Below, piece after piece: positions 36,462-45,580 of a stretch of 64,000 nucleotides of DNA. Positions within the stretch are counted from its first letter, which is position 1; each line of letters opens with the position of its first letter. Made by a program: the position numbers and the translations under genes. The DNA is from Massilia pinisoli (lineage in GTDB: Bacteria; Pseudomonadota; Gammaproteobacteria; Burkholderiales; Burkholderiaceae_D), in contig NZ_JANUGW010000001.1 of the NCBI RefSeq assembly GCF_024753285.1, positions 1 through 64,000 of the forward strand. Direction: 5' to 3'. The notes under the pieces were generated by a model. The model was not told the DNA's origin, made no database searches, and saw only the letters and a list, made by a program, of their open reading frames with translations.

Positions 36462-36860
36462 ATGGCGGTCACGATCGACCCGGACGACGTCGAGTTCAGC
36501 GCCGTGCGCGCGCAAGGGCCGGGCGGGCAGAACGTGAACAAGGTGTCGAACGCCGTGCAGGCACGTTTCGACATCGGGGCCTCGTCGCTGCCGCCGCAGG
36601 TGAAGGACCGCCTGCGCGCGCTCCCGGACGCGCGCATCACGCGCGAGGGCGTCGTCGTCATCAAGGCCCAGCGCTCGCGCAGCCTGGAACGTAACCGGGA
36701 AGACGCGCTCGCACGGCTGCAGGCGCTCGTCGACGCCGCGGCCGACGTGCCCCGCGCGCGCAAGGCGACTCGGCCCACGCTGGGGTCGCAGCGGCGCCGG
36801 CTCGAGGCCAAGACGCGCAGCGGGCAGGTCAAGGCGCTGCGCGGCAAAGTGCGCGACTGA
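36462..36860 (+). CDS. arfB: ArfB alternative ribosome-rescue hydrolase
   Basis: The 132-residue protein has the GGQ peptidyl-tRNA hydrolase motif in VRAQGPGGQNVNKVSNAVQARFD at about residues 18-40 and a basic C-terminal tail (RRRLEAKTRSGQVKALRGKVRD) that in E. coli enters the empty mRNA channel. It frees stalled ribosomes on non-stop messages. It starts 11 bases after the S51 peptidase stop, so the two are probably co-transcribed. Confidence 0.93.
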   Translation: MAVTIDPDDVEFSAVRAQGPGGQNVNKVSNAVQARFDIGASSLPPQVKDRLRALPDARITREGVVVIKAQRSRSLERNREDALARLQALVDAAADVPRARKATRPTLGSQRRRLEAKTRSGQVKALRGKVRD

Positions 36861-36910
36861 GCGACCTATATCGAAAACCGCTTTTGCCATACGAAGATGC
36901 CATGCCTGAC

Positions 36911-36970
36911 TGATAGCGGTTAACAAAGAGTGTTAGCACGATTGACTCGCTGAACAGCCGTCCCTACGAT
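36911..36970 (+). promoter_or_regulatory. Promoter and tandem sites of the GH12 gene
   Basis: TTGACT at 36942-36947 and TACGAT at 36965-36970 are 17 bases apart, a good sigma-70 promoter. Upstream lies TGATAGCGGTTAACA (36911-36925; arms TGATA/TAACA with five central bases). A weaker copy, TGTTAGCACGATTGA, starts exactly 20 bases later (36931) and touches the -35. The first site is centred near -59 relative to the expected start, a position typical of activators. Confidence 0.6.
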
Positions 36971-37112
36971 CGCTCCACAATCACAAAGATCATCGCCGCG
37001 CCCGCGGCCGCTCGCCCGCCGTTCGACTCGATGCAGGCTGCGGCATGCCACGCCCCCGGCTGCCGCGCGGACGTCCGTCCGCATCACGTGGGGCATACAA
37101 AGAGGAGATACG

Positions 37113-37838
37113 ATGAAGAAGGCACTTTGCACGACAGCATTGGCAATCGCAATCGGCTTCACCCTTCCGGCGCACGCGGCGACGTGGGCAACCTCCGCGC
37201 AGTACGGCTCGGCCCAGTTCGGCCCATACAACTTCAACAACGACGTCTGGGGACAGGGCGCTGGCCCACAAACGCTGTGGGTCAATTCGCCCACCGACTG
37301 GGGCGTGTGGGCCGACCACCCGAACACGGGCGGCATCAAGTCGTACCCGCACATCAGTTACTACGTCGGCAAGCAGGTCGGTTCCCTGTCACGCCTGACG
37401 TCCTCGGTCACGACGACCACGCCAGGCGGCGGCGCGTGGGAGACGACGTACGACATCTGGGACACGAACCACGCCTACGAGATCATGCTGTGGGCGAATT
37501 CCACGGGCTGGTCGAACGGCTGCGGCAACGTCAAGCCGATCTCGTACAACTGGGACGGCAACGGGTGCGCGATCCCGGTCTACTGGAACGTGAACGTGGG
37601 CGGCAGCACGTGGAACGTCTTCCGCGGCAGTAACGGCAACAACCAGGTGTTCTCGTTCCTGCGCACGTCGAACACGAACAGCCCGAACGTCGACGTCCTG
37701 GCGATCCTGCGCTACCTGCAGAACATGGGCTGGATGGGCAATGTGACCGTCGGCGACGTGCAGTTCGGGTTCGAGATCACGTCGTCCGCGGGCGGCATGA
37801 ACTTCGGCGCACGGAACTTCACGGTGACGGCGTACTGA
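37113..37838 (+). CDS. GH12 endoglucanase/xyloglucanase
   Basis: The 241-residue secreted enzyme has a signal peptide (ALAIAIGFTLPAHA-A). GH12 features are present: the early YNFNNDVWG, WGVWADHPNTGGIKSYPH, the catalytic nucleophile Glu in YEIMLWANSTGW, and the acid/base Glu in VQFGFEITSSAGG near the C-terminus. Such enzymes cleave cellulose, mixed-linkage glucan or xyloglucan; with two GH74 genes and a GH95 gene nearby, xyloglucan is a good guess. AGAGGAG precedes the start. The last 20 bases overlap the convergent diguanylate cyclase gene. Confidence 0.9.
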   Translation: MKKALCTTALAIAIGFTLPAHAATWATSAQYGSAQFGPYNFNNDVWGQGAGPQTLWVNSPTDWGVWADHPNTGGIKSYPHISYYVGKQVGSLSRLTSSVTTTTPGGGAWETTYDIWDTNHAYEIMLWANSTGWSNGCGNVKPISYNWDGNGCAIPVYWNVNVGGSTWNVFRGSNGNNQVFSFLRTSNTNSPNVDVLAILRYLQNMGWMGNVTVGDVQFGFEITSSAGGMNFGARNFTVTAY

Positions 37839-38979
37839 CCGGAGCCCGTGGCGACGCCAGCCGCAGGGCGCAGACGCGATCGCGCCCGCCGCGCTTGGCG
37901 TCGTACATCAGCTTGTCGGCGGCGGCGATGAGGTCGCGCAGGACGCGGTCCGCGTCGTCGCTCCCGGAGTCGGCGCAGGCGACGCCGAAGCTCGCGGTCG
38001 TGCGCACCAGGGTCGTGCCGTCGCCGGCTGCGACGCCCGTCGCCGCGAAACGCGTCCTCAAGCGTTCGGCCAGGCGGATACCGCCGTCGACGTCCGTACC
38101 GGGGAGGATCGCGAGGAATTCCTCGCCGCCGTAGCGCACGACGCTGTCGATGCCGTCGCGCGTCATCGCGCCGAGCAGATCGGCGAAGCTGCGCAGCACG
38201 GCGTCGCCGCATGCGTGGCCATACGTGTCGTTGATCCGCTTGAAGTTGTCGATGTCGCACAGGACCACCGTCAGCGGACCGCCCGCCGTGCGCGGGCCGG
38301 GGCGCATCAGGTGGTCGTGCAGGTGGCGCCGGTTGAAGCAGCCCGTCAGGTGGTCGCGCGCGGCCGCGTGTTGCAACTGCGTGCGCGCCTGGTACTCTTC
38401 GCGCGACGCGCAGTTGAAGCGCCGCGCCGCCAGCGCGCCGAACGCGTTCGCCAGCAGCAGGAGCATGACCATCGTGACGACGTCCGCGGCCGACATGCGC
38501 CCGAACCGCAGCGCCAGCGCGAGGAATGCGGCGGTGGCGCCGGACGCCAGCAGCAGCGCGTTGGCGAAGCTGTTCGGGATGTACAGGTAGATCACGATGA
38601 GCATGATCGCGAGCGACATCGCATGCCAGTGGAATTCGCCCGGCCGGCGCACGGCGATGAACATGAAGCAGCCGAGCGCCACGATTTCGGCGGTTGACGC
38701 GGCGACGCGTGTGGCGCGGACGGACAGCGGCGTGCGGTACGCGCACCAGGCGCACGTGCCGGCCGTCGCGGCCACGATGCCACGCGCGGCGCACAACTGC
38801 AGGAACTGGGGACCGTAGCCGAGCGCGGCGAAGTCGCTGACGGCGAACGCCAGGTAGAACAACGTGCAGAATACGAGCGTGAAGCCGAGCAGGGCACGCG
38901 TCTGCGGCAGCTTGTGGGCGAGGAAGGCGGTTTCGTGCGCGAGCTGCGCGAACTCGCCGGTGAGCGGATTGAATGTCAT
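37819..38979 (-). CDS. Membrane diguanylate cyclase
   Basis: The 386-residue protein has about six membrane helices in residues 28-190, with no known sensor family, then a GGDEF domain with CDIDNFKRINDTYGHACGD and the active-site motif RYGGEEFLAIL. It makes cyclic-di-GMP from two GTP. There is no clear inhibitory RxxD site directly before the motif. The 3' end overlaps the GH12 gene by 20 bases in the opposite strand. Confidence 0.92.
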   Translation of the reverse strand: MTFNPLTGEFAQLAHETAFLAHKLPQTRALLGFTLVFCTLFYLAFAVSDFAALGYGPQFLQLCAARGIVAATAGTCAWCAYRTPLSVRATRVAASTAEIVALGCFMFIAVRRPGEFHWHAMSLAIMLIVIYLYIPNSFANALLLASGATAAFLALALRFGRMSAADVVTMVMLLLLANAFGALAARRFNCASREEYQARTQLQHAAARDHLTGCFNRRHLHDHLMRPGPRTAGGPLTVVLCDIDNFKRINDTYGHACGDAVLRSFADLLGAMTRDGIDSVVRYGGEEFLAILPGTDVDGGIRLAERLRTRFAATGVAAGDGTTLVRTTASFGVACADSGSDDADRVLRDLIAAADKLMYDAKRGGRDRVCALRLASPRAPVSTPSP

Positions 38980-39067
38980 GGGGCGACGGAGGGTGGCGGC
39001 CGCGCTGGTCGGCGAGTGCTACAAATTCTATAGCATACTGCCGCCCGGCGCCATGCGTCCGTCGCTG

Positions 39068-39094
39068 CCCGCCGGGCCGCTGCGGCCCGGCGGG
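39068..39094. other. GC hairpin after the GH27 gene
   Basis: CCCGCCGGGCC pairs perfectly with GGCCCGGCGGG across GCTGC, an 11-base-pair stem, seven bases beyond the GH27 stop on the minus strand. There is no T-run, so if it stops transcription it is not by the canonical intrinsic route. Confidence 0.5.
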
Positions 39095-39100
39095 AGCGGA

Positions 39101-40486
39101 TCAGGCCTTCAGGCCGAACAGGGCCGAGCCGTGCGGCGGCACGGTGGCGTTGATCTTGCCGCGCACCGTACCCAGATCGTGCCGCGCCCACAGGTCGCGC
39201 ACGGCGACGGTGCGGTTGCCCAGGTTCAGGCGCGACAGGTCGAACGCGAAGTCGACCGGCGCGTTGGAGGTGTTGAACAGCGCGAGGTATTGCAGGTCGT
39301 GCTGGTCGGCCGAGCGGGCGCTCCAGATGCGGGTGCCCGTATCGGCGCGTTGCGGACGGTTCTCGCGGCTGCGCTGGTTCACTGCCAGCATCTCGGGATT
39401 CGTCAGCAGCGCGAGCGTCTTCGCATCCAGGTGGCGCAGGTCGCCGCCCATGATCAGCGGCGAGCGCGCGATGCCCCACAAGGTCATCAGGGTCTGCTGC
39501 TCGTCCGGCGTGAACTTGGTGTCGCGCGCGCCGAGCGCGAGGCGGCCCAGCGGCAGCATGTCGGCGTCGGGCCAGGAGCCCGGACCCATCACGGGATTCC
39601 AGTTTTCCAGGCGCTGGAACTGTTCTTCCAGCAGGCGCCACTCGTCCCAGAAGTCGTCCGAGATGCGCCACATCTGCGCGTAGTGCGGCACGTGGCGGTC
39701 CCAGCGCAGGTCCATCTCGCCCGGCGACAGCGACAGGATGATGGGACGGCCGCTGGCCGCGATGGCCTTGTGCGCCGCCTCGACTTCAGGCCAGTTGCGC
39801 TCGTACGGGCGCGACATGTCGTCCATCTTGACGAAGTCCACGCCCCATTCGGCGTACTGCTTGAAGACGGAATTGTAGTATTCCTGGGCGCCCGGTTTCG
39901 TCACGTCGACGCCGTACATGTCGCCGTTCCACTCGCAGATTGCCTTCGTGTCGGCGATGTCCTGCGCGTGCAGGTTCGTGCCGAGGATAGCGGTGTTCTT
40001 TTGCACGGCCTGGCGCGGGATGCCGCGCATCAGGTGGATGCCGAACTTCATGCCGCGCTTGTGGATCTGGTCGGCGAGCTTCTTGAAGCCGGCGCCGCCG
40101 GCCGCGGACGGGAAGCGGTTCGGTGCCGGCTGCAGGCGGCCGTACTGGTCCATCGTCAGCTCCGCGTCCTTGCGGTACGTGTAGCTGTTCGCGTTCGGCT
40201 CGTACCACTGGATGTCGACCGTGAAGACGGTGTACCCGGACGGCAGCAGCTTCGCGACCATGATGTCGGCGTTTTCCAGCGCCTGCGCTTCGGTGATCGT
40301 GGGGCCGAACGAGTTCCAGCTGTTCCAGCCCATCGGCGGCGTCGGTGCCAGCACGGCGCCGGCTGCTGCCGCGGCGGCGGTCTTTTTCGGCGTCGCCGCG
40401 TTGGCGGAGGAAGAGGGCACGCCAGCCGCTGCGGCGGCGGCGCTGGCGAGGGAGGTGGCGAGGAGACGGCGGCGATTCGGGTTCAT
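39101..40486 (-). CDS. GH27 alpha-galactosidase
   Basis: The 461-residue protein has a twin-arginine-like signal (NRRRLLATSLASAAAAAAG). The GH27 domain starts TPPMGWNSWNSFGP. It has the nucleophile Asp in DFVKMDDM, preceded by EWGV, then MWRISDDFWDEW and a C-terminal beta domain. It would remove alpha-galactose (or beta-L-arabinopyranose in some members) from hemicellulose side chains. It follows the GH10 gene after 106 bases and may be the last gene of a GH67-GH10-GH27 transcript. Confidence 0.9.
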   Translation of the reverse strand: MNPNRRRLLATSLASAAAAAAGVPSSSANAATPKKTAAAAAAGAVLAPTPPMGWNSWNSFGPTITEAQALENADIMVAKLLPSGYTVFTVDIQWYEPNANSYTYRKDAELTMDQYGRLQPAPNRFPSAAGGAGFKKLADQIHKRGMKFGIHLMRGIPRQAVQKNTAILGTNLHAQDIADTKAICEWNGDMYGVDVTKPGAQEYYNSVFKQYAEWGVDFVKMDDMSRPYERNWPEVEAAHKAIAASGRPIILSLSPGEMDLRWDRHVPHYAQMWRISDDFWDEWRLLEEQFQRLENWNPVMGPGSWPDADMLPLGRLALGARDTKFTPDEQQTLMTLWGIARSPLIMGGDLRHLDAKTLALLTNPEMLAVNQRSRENRPQRADTGTRIWSARSADQHDLQYLALFNTSNAPVDFAFDLSRLNLGNRTVAVRDLWARHDLGTVRGKINATVPPHGSALFGLKA

Positions 40487-40592
40487 GGGGGGCGTAACCT
40501 GTAGTTGAGTTATCGCGCGAGTATAGAGTTGGTTCGGCCGACGCACTAATAACAACTTTGCGCCAACCGATGTCCAAAATGATATCGCAGCC

Positions 40593-41726
40593 TCAAGCCT
40601 GGCGTGGCGGCGCGGCCTTGATGGCATCGGCGATCGCCTGGCGCATTGGCTTCGCCTTCAATTGCGCGTCGAACGGCGTGGGCCGCATCGGCAGCTTGTC
40701 CGTGCGCGGCGCCTCGTCCCACGTCTGCAGCCAGCTGACGTTGTCCGCGAGGCCCCACACGAGGATGTCGCGCAGGCGCGGGTACGACAAGGTGACGTCC
40801 AGGTAGTCGCGCGTGGCCGCCGCGACGCCGGCGTCTCGTTTGGCGATGTCGGCCGGCAGGCGGCGGTCGTTCACGTCCAGTTCCGTGATCAGGAGGTCGT
40901 AGCCCATGCCCGTCACCTCGTCGAGGAATTTGCGCCATTCGACGAGGTCCGCATGACCCTTGTCCGTTTCATCCCAGGAGCCGATATGGCTCTGCAGGCC
41001 CAGCGCGTTGACCGGCGTGCCGCGCTTCTTGAGGTCGGCCAGCAGCGCGAGGACACCAGCCCGGTGCTTCGCACTGCCCGCGTCGCCGCGCATATAGTCG
41101 TTGTACACGAGTTGCGCCTGCGGCGCGTATTCGTGCGCCAGGCGGAACGCGAGGTCGATCTGCTCGAGGGCGCCCAGCGGCCGCGTGAGCGCGTTCTGGC
41201 GCAGCTTGCCGTCGGCCGGGTCGACGGCTTCGTTGACAACGTCCCAGCTCTTGATGGTTTTGCCGAAGTGGCCGCACACGGTGCTCACGTGCGTGCGCAT
41301 CAACTGCTCGACGGTCTTCGCGGGCTGCGGCCCGAAGTTCTGCTTGGCGACCCAGGCCGGCAGCCACTTCTCGGCCTGCCAGAACAGGTTGTGGCCGCGC
41401 ACGGCGATGCCCTTGTTTTTGGCCCACGCGATCACGTCGTCGGCGGGACCGAAGTTCGCTTTGCCGGGCGCCGGTTCCAGCGCCTGCCATTTCATCTCGT
41501 TTTCCAGCACGATCAGATTGCATTCGCGCTCGACGAGGCCGCGGTAGGCCGCGTCGCCGAGCTGGTTGCGGCCGGCGCTGATGGCGGTACCGAAGCGCAT
41601 GCCCTTGCGGGCGGCGATGTCCTTCAGTCCTTCCCCGGCGGGGCCTTGGGCGCGCGCGAACGGCGCGATGCCCGGCAGCAGGGCGGCGCCGGCGAGCGCC
41701 TGGATGATCTCTCGTCGTGTAGTCAT
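40593..41726 (-). CDS. GH10 endo-1,4-beta-xylanase
   Basis: The 377-residue protein has a Tat-like signal (MTTRREIIQALAGAALL). The GH10 barrel has ENEMKWQALEPAPG, RGHNLFWQAEKWLP, the acid/base Glu in SWDVVNEAVDP, GLQSHIGSW and the nucleophile Glu in LLITELDVND, then WGLADNVSWL. It cuts the xylan backbone, and export by Tat would place the folded enzyme in the periplasm or beyond. It starts 39 bases after the GH67 stop and is very likely co-transcribed. Confidence 0.96.
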   Translation of the reverse strand: MTTRREIIQALAGAALLPGIAPFARAQGPAGEGLKDIAARKGMRFGTAISAGRNQLGDAAYRGLVERECNLIVLENEMKWQALEPAPGKANFGPADDVIAWAKNKGIAVRGHNLFWQAEKWLPAWVAKQNFGPQPAKTVEQLMRTHVSTVCGHFGKTIKSWDVVNEAVDPADGKLRQNALTRPLGALEQIDLAFRLAHEYAPQAQLVYNDYMRGDAGSAKHRAGVLALLADLKKRGTPVNALGLQSHIGSWDETDKGHADLVEWRKFLDEVTGMGYDLLITELDVNDRRLPADIAKRDAGVAAATRDYLDVTLSYPRLRDILVWGLADNVSWLQTWDEAPRTDKLPMRPTPFDAQLKAKPMRQAIADAIKAAPPRQA

Positions 41727-41765
41727 GTTGTGTCCTTCTGTTTTGCGTGGTGGTGTAAATGCGGG

Positions 41766-43982
41766 TCAGCCGTGACCGGGCGCGAACGGGAAAGACAGCG
41801 ACCGGTAATGATCAAGTGCGTGGTCGGGCGCGCGCACGCCGGCCGGCAGCGGCAGGCCGGAGCGCTGCTGGAAATAGGCGATGCACGCGTCGCGCCACCA
41901 CTGCGCCTCGCGCCGCTGCTGGGCGAGGCGCTGGGCGACGTCAACGTAGCGGCGCGCGTCGACGTACGGCCGCAGGCGCTGCCACTCGGCCTGCATCGCG
42001 TCGACCTCGTCCACGCCATGGTCGTAGTGCGCGACCAGCTCGTCCCACAAGGTGCGGCCGGACGGCATGCGGAAATCCCAGGGCAGGTGGTGGAACCACA
42101 GCAGCAGCTCGGGAGGTGTGGTGGCCGGGTCGGCAAAGCGGCGCGCGACCTCGGGCGCGTACTGGGCCACGGCGTTACTGCCCGTCGCCGTGCGGTCGAA
42201 GCCGATGCCGTCCTTGCCGGCGCGGTGGTAGTACACGGGGTTCCAGTCGGCGCGTCCCAGGTCGTCGACCCACGGCGCGGGACCGTAGTGGTGGCCCGTG
42301 CCCATCATATGGTGCAGGCCGAGGGGCGTCATGTAGTCGACAGCCGCTTCGCGCGAGCGCATCATCATGTCGACGACGGGGTCGACGACGCGCGCATCCG
42401 GCGCGAACGTCAGTCCCGCCCATTCGCGCGCGACGGCGCGGCTGTCCAGGTCGGGGCTCCACGCGAGCCGGCCGAACGCGTACCAGTTGGCCTGGTCGAA
42501 CGTGGAACCCGTCCAGTTGCGGCTCGATCCGATGTTCGCGACGCCGGCGATGCCGCCCACGCGTCCCTGCTGAGCGCCTGCCAGCACGCGCGCTACCGTC
42601 ATCGGCTGGCCTCCCGCGCGCGTGTCGAAGCGCAGCGTTTCCTGGAACAGCGGGCCGAGGTAGACGAGGTGCGTGGCGAAGCCCAGGTATTCCTTCGTCA
42701 CCTGGAATTCCATCATCAGGGGCGTGTGCGGCATGGCGCCGAACAGCGGGTGCGCCGGTTCGCGCGGCTGGAAGTCGATGGCGCCGTTCTTCACCTGCAC
42801 GAGGACGTTGTCGTCGAACTTGCCGTCGAGCGGCTGGAACTGGTCGTACGCCTGCGCGGCGCGGTCGCTGGCCTGGGCGGGATGGGTGGGCGGGCTGTAG
42901 ACGAACGCGCGCCACATGACGACGCCGTGGTGCGGCGCGAGCGCCCGCGCCAGCATGTTGGCGCCGTCCGCGTGGTTGCGGCCGTAGTCCTGCGGCCCCG
43001 GCTGGCCTTCCGAATTCGCCTTCACGAGGAAGCCGCCGAAATCGGGGATCGTGCGGTAGATCTCGTCCGCCTTGCGCGCCCACCATGCCGCGACGGCCGG
43101 GTCGAGCGGGTCGGCCGTCTTCGTCTCCTTCAGCTCCAGCGGCGTCGACCAGCGCACGGACAGGTACACGCGGATGCCGTATGGCCGCAGCACGTCCGCG
43201 ATGGCGGCCGTCTTCGCGATGAAGGCGGGGCTCAGCATCTCGGCTTTCGCGTTGACGTTGTTCAGCACCGCGCCGTTGATGCCCAGCGACGCGTTGGCGC
43301 GCGCGTAATCCGTGTAGCGCGGGTCGACGATGTTCGGCAGTTCCCACCAGTTCCAGATCGACTCGCCCGCATAGCCGCGCTCCACGGTGCGGTCCAGATT
43401 GTCCCAGTGGTCCAGCACGCGCAGCGGCAGCGCCGGCTCGTCGAGAAGGGCGATCCGGTCCGGCGCGGCGCCCAGCTGCAGCTGGCGCAGCCATGCGAAG
43501 CTGCCGTACAGGAGGCCGATGTCCGTGTTCGCCGCGATCAGCGTGACAGGTGCGCCGTCGACGCGCGCGCGACGCACGACATAGCCCTCGGTGCCGGCCT
43601 TGGCGAGCGCGGCGCGCAACGCGTCGGCATCGGCGAGGCCTGCGGGCAGGCTCGCGGCGCGTGCGAGGACGACGGTGCCGGCGCGCGGTTGGGCGGCCAA
43701 GGCGATCTTGTCGGACGTGCGTCCCAGCAGGCCGGCGAGGCCGCGCCGGAGTTCCGCGGTGGCCGCGCGGACGGTCGGGGTGTCGCTTGGGGCCGCGATG
43801 CCGGTGGCGGCCGCGGCCAGTGCCGCGCGCGGGGCCGTGGGCAGGGGCCGGTAGCGCAGCCACAAGTCGTAGCCGTCTTCGTCGGCGGCACGGGCAACGT
43901 GCGTGGCGAACAGGCCGAGGAGGGCGGTCAGCACGAGCGCCGCCGTCAGGCGTGCGCGTGCACACCGCATCAAATACTGCAT
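41766..43982 (-). CDS. GH67 alpha-glucuronidase
   Basis: The 738-residue protein, close to the family's usual length, has a signal peptide (TALLGLFATHVARA). Conserved GH67 stretches include DHWDNLDRTVERGYAGESIWNW, GINGAVLNNVNA, VKANSEGQPGPQDYGRNHADGANMLA (acid/base Glu), ITKEYL-type QVTKEYLGFATH and PLGLHHMMGTGHHYGP. It removes 4-O-methyl-glucuronic acid from the non-reducing end of xylo-oligomers. Divergent from lacI, with operator sites in between, it heads a GH67-GH10(-GH27) unit. Confidence 0.96.
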   Translation of the reverse strand: MQYLMRCARARLTAALVLTALLGLFATHVARAADEDGYDLWLRYRPLPTAPRAALAAAATGIAAPSDTPTVRAATAELRRGLAGLLGRTSDKIALAAQPRAGTVVLARAASLPAGLADADALRAALAKAGTEGYVVRRARVDGAPVTLIAANTDIGLLYGSFAWLRQLQLGAAPDRIALLDEPALPLRVLDHWDNLDRTVERGYAGESIWNWWELPNIVDPRYTDYARANASLGINGAVLNNVNAKAEMLSPAFIAKTAAIADVLRPYGIRVYLSVRWSTPLELKETKTADPLDPAVAAWWARKADEIYRTIPDFGGFLVKANSEGQPGPQDYGRNHADGANMLARALAPHHGVVMWRAFVYSPPTHPAQASDRAAQAYDQFQPLDGKFDDNVLVQVKNGAIDFQPREPAHPLFGAMPHTPLMMEFQVTKEYLGFATHLVYLGPLFQETLRFDTRAGGQPMTVARVLAGAQQGRVGGIAGVANIGSSRNWTGSTFDQANWYAFGRLAWSPDLDSRAVAREWAGLTFAPDARVVDPVVDMMMRSREAAVDYMTPLGLHHMMGTGHHYGPAPWVDDLGRADWNPVYYHRAGKDGIGFDRTATGSNAVAQYAPEVARRFADPATTPPELLLWFHHLPWDFRMPSGRTLWDELVAHYDHGVDEVDAMQAEWQRLRPYVDARRYVDVAQRLAQQRREAQWWRDACIAYFQQRSGLPLPAGVRAPDHALDHYRSLSFPFAPGHG

Positions 43983-44034
43983 CGTAGTCTCCGTTATCGT
44001 TATGGTGCCGGTGCGGCGGCCCGCCCGGCGTTCG

Positions 44035-44140
44035 AATGTTAGCGCAAACTCTTGAATTACGAAATCGATTTCTGAGTGTTTACGGTCACTTTTATGGCTA
44101 TCTTTGCATGCCCCGGCAGTGTTAAGATAGCGCAAACAAA
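44035..44140. promoter_or_regulatory. Operator cluster between GH67 and lacI
   Basis: Three sites are seen. AATGTTAGCGCAAACTCT (44035-44052) has one perfect half of the xylan-locus palindrome and lies 53 bases before the GH67 start. GAAATCGATTTC (44061-44072) is a perfect 12-base LacI-type palindrome with central CG. TAAGATAGCGCAAACAAA (44123-44140) is a weaker copy ending 23 bases before the lacI start, where it could serve autoregulation. Confidence 0.6.
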
Positions 44141-44163
44141 AAATCGACAGGAAGCGGGAGAAC

Positions 44164-45276
44164 ATGACCAAAGCCAAAGCAGAGTCCGTCCAGGAAGAGG
44201 TGGAGCGCCGGGGCCAGCCGACGATGGCGGACGTCGCCAAGCTCGCGGGCGTGTCCGCGATGACGGTGTCGCGCGTCATGAACGGCAAGGGCCTCGTGCG
44301 CGAGAGCACGCGCCGCAAGGTGGCGGAGGCCGTGGCGGCGCTGAATTACACGCCGAACCAGGAAGCGCGCAACCTCGCCGGCTCCAAGCCGATCCGCGTC
44401 GGCTTCTTGTACAGTAACCCGAGCGCCGCCTATTTGAGCGAATTCCTCGTCGGTCTCCTGAGCCAGTCGGGCCTGAACAACGTCCAGCTGTTCGTCGAAA
44501 AATGCGAGGCCGGCGAGCAGGAAGCCGAGCAGACCAAGCGCCTCGTCGAGAACGGCCTGGACGGCATCATCCTGCCGCCGCCGCTGTGCGACAGCGAGGC
44601 CGTGCTGTCGACGATCGCCGGTGCCGGCATCCCCGCCGTCGTCGTCGCGTGCGGTCTGCCGGACAGCCGCGTGGGCGCCGTCAGCATCGACGACTTCGAG
44701 GCCGCGCACGCGATGACGCGCCACCTGATCAACCTGGGTCACCACCGCATCGGCTTCGTCGTCGGTCATCCGAACCAGACCGCCAGCGCGCGCCGCCTGC
44801 AAGGCTATCGGGCGGCGATCGCCGAGATGGGCGCGGACGCATCCGAGGAACTGGTGGTGCCGGGCATGTTCACCTACCGCTCCGGCCTCGATGCGGCCGA
44901 GCACCTGCTGGCGCTGGAAGAGCGTCCCACCGCCATCTTCGCCAGCAACGACGACATGGCGGCGGCCGCTGTCGCCGTCGCGCACCGGCTGGGCCTCGAC
45001 GTGCCGGGTGACCTCACCGTCACCGGCTTCGACGACACCGCGCTCGCGACGACGATCTGGCCGGAACTGACGACCGTGCGCCAGCCCATCGCCGGCATGG
45101 CGCGCGAAGCCGTCCAGGCGCTCGTGCGCCGCGTGCGCGCGCTGCGCGAGGGCGAGGTGGCGGAACCCGAACAGGTCCGCATGGACTTCGAACTGGTGCG
45201 CCGCCAGTCCGACGCCGCGCCGCGCACCCGTCCGTCGGCACTGCTGCCGCTCGCGGCGGCCAAGCGCGCCGGCTGA
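44164..45276 (+). CDS. LacI-family regulator of the xylan locus
   Basis: The 370-residue protein has the DNA-binding domain at residues 19-75 (TMADVAKLAGVSAMTVSRVMNG, then the hinge NYTPNQEARNLAGS) and a periplasmic-binding-type sensor domain with the usual GHHRIGFVVG and ASNDDMAAAAVAVAHRLG. It is flanked by the GH67-GH10 unit and the GH3-xylXBCD operon, and sites of one palindrome occur at both. I infer that it senses xylose, xylonate or a xylo-oligomer and represses these genes without it. A CGGGAGA site precedes the start. Confidence 0.92.
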   Translation: MTKAKAESVQEEVERRGQPTMADVAKLAGVSAMTVSRVMNGKGLVRESTRRKVAEAVAALNYTPNQEARNLAGSKPIRVGFLYSNPSAAYLSEFLVGLLSQSGLNNVQLFVEKCEAGEQEAEQTKRLVENGLDGIILPPPLCDSEAVLSTIAGAGIPAVVVACGLPDSRVGAVSIDDFEAAHAMTRHLINLGHHRIGFVVGHPNQTASARRLQGYRAAIAEMGADASEELVVPGMFTYRSGLDAAEHLLALEERPTAIFASNDDMAAAAVAVAHRLGLDVPGDLTVTGFDDTALATTIWPELTTVRQPIAGMAREAVQALVRRVRALREGEVAEPEQVRMDFELVRRQSDAAPRTRPSALLPLAAAKRAG

Positions 45277-45580
45277 TCACCCTTCCGGCCGCGGCGTCCG
45301 CCGCGGCCATCATCCCCGCCACATCTTTCTCCGCTTATGCAAGGCGCATAAGCTGTTCACGCAAACATCCCATTTTCCCTCTTTCCCGGCCGTTTCCGCC
45401 GACGCGCGGGCCGCTTGCGTCGCCTTCGCCGGACATCTTCCGAATAATTGATTGACAAGGGCTAAATCCGCCGATTAGACTGGAATGGTTGCGGTAACAT
45501 TTTTGTTATTGGAATGTTGGGCGTAGACCCACCGCATGCCAGGCAGGCTCACTTACAAAAACAAGTTGGAGACAAAGTCG
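45277..45580 (+). promoter_or_regulatory. Leader and operator of the GH3-xylXBCD operon
   Basis: The region opens with a hairpin after lacI: GGCCGCGGC at 45287-45295 pairs with GCCGCGGCC at 45300-45308, with no T-run. TTGACA at 45452-45457 and TAGACT at 45476-45481 (18 bases apart) form a good promoter. The palindrome AATGGTTGCGGTAACATT at 45484-45501 covers the expected start point. This is the layout of a repressor-controlled operon. The leader of about 90 bases ends in a TTGGAGAC ribosome site. Confidence 0.65.

Noticed and set aside
40662-44042. An 1126-codon plus-strand frame across GH10 and GH67
   Set aside because: It is a GC-driven shadow of two genes on the opposite strand that have intact catalytic motifs.
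45287-45308. Hairpin after lacI as a rho-independent terminator
   Set aside because: The nine-base stem is perfect, but the bases after it are ATCATCCCC, with no T-run, so it cannot be called an intrinsic terminator.
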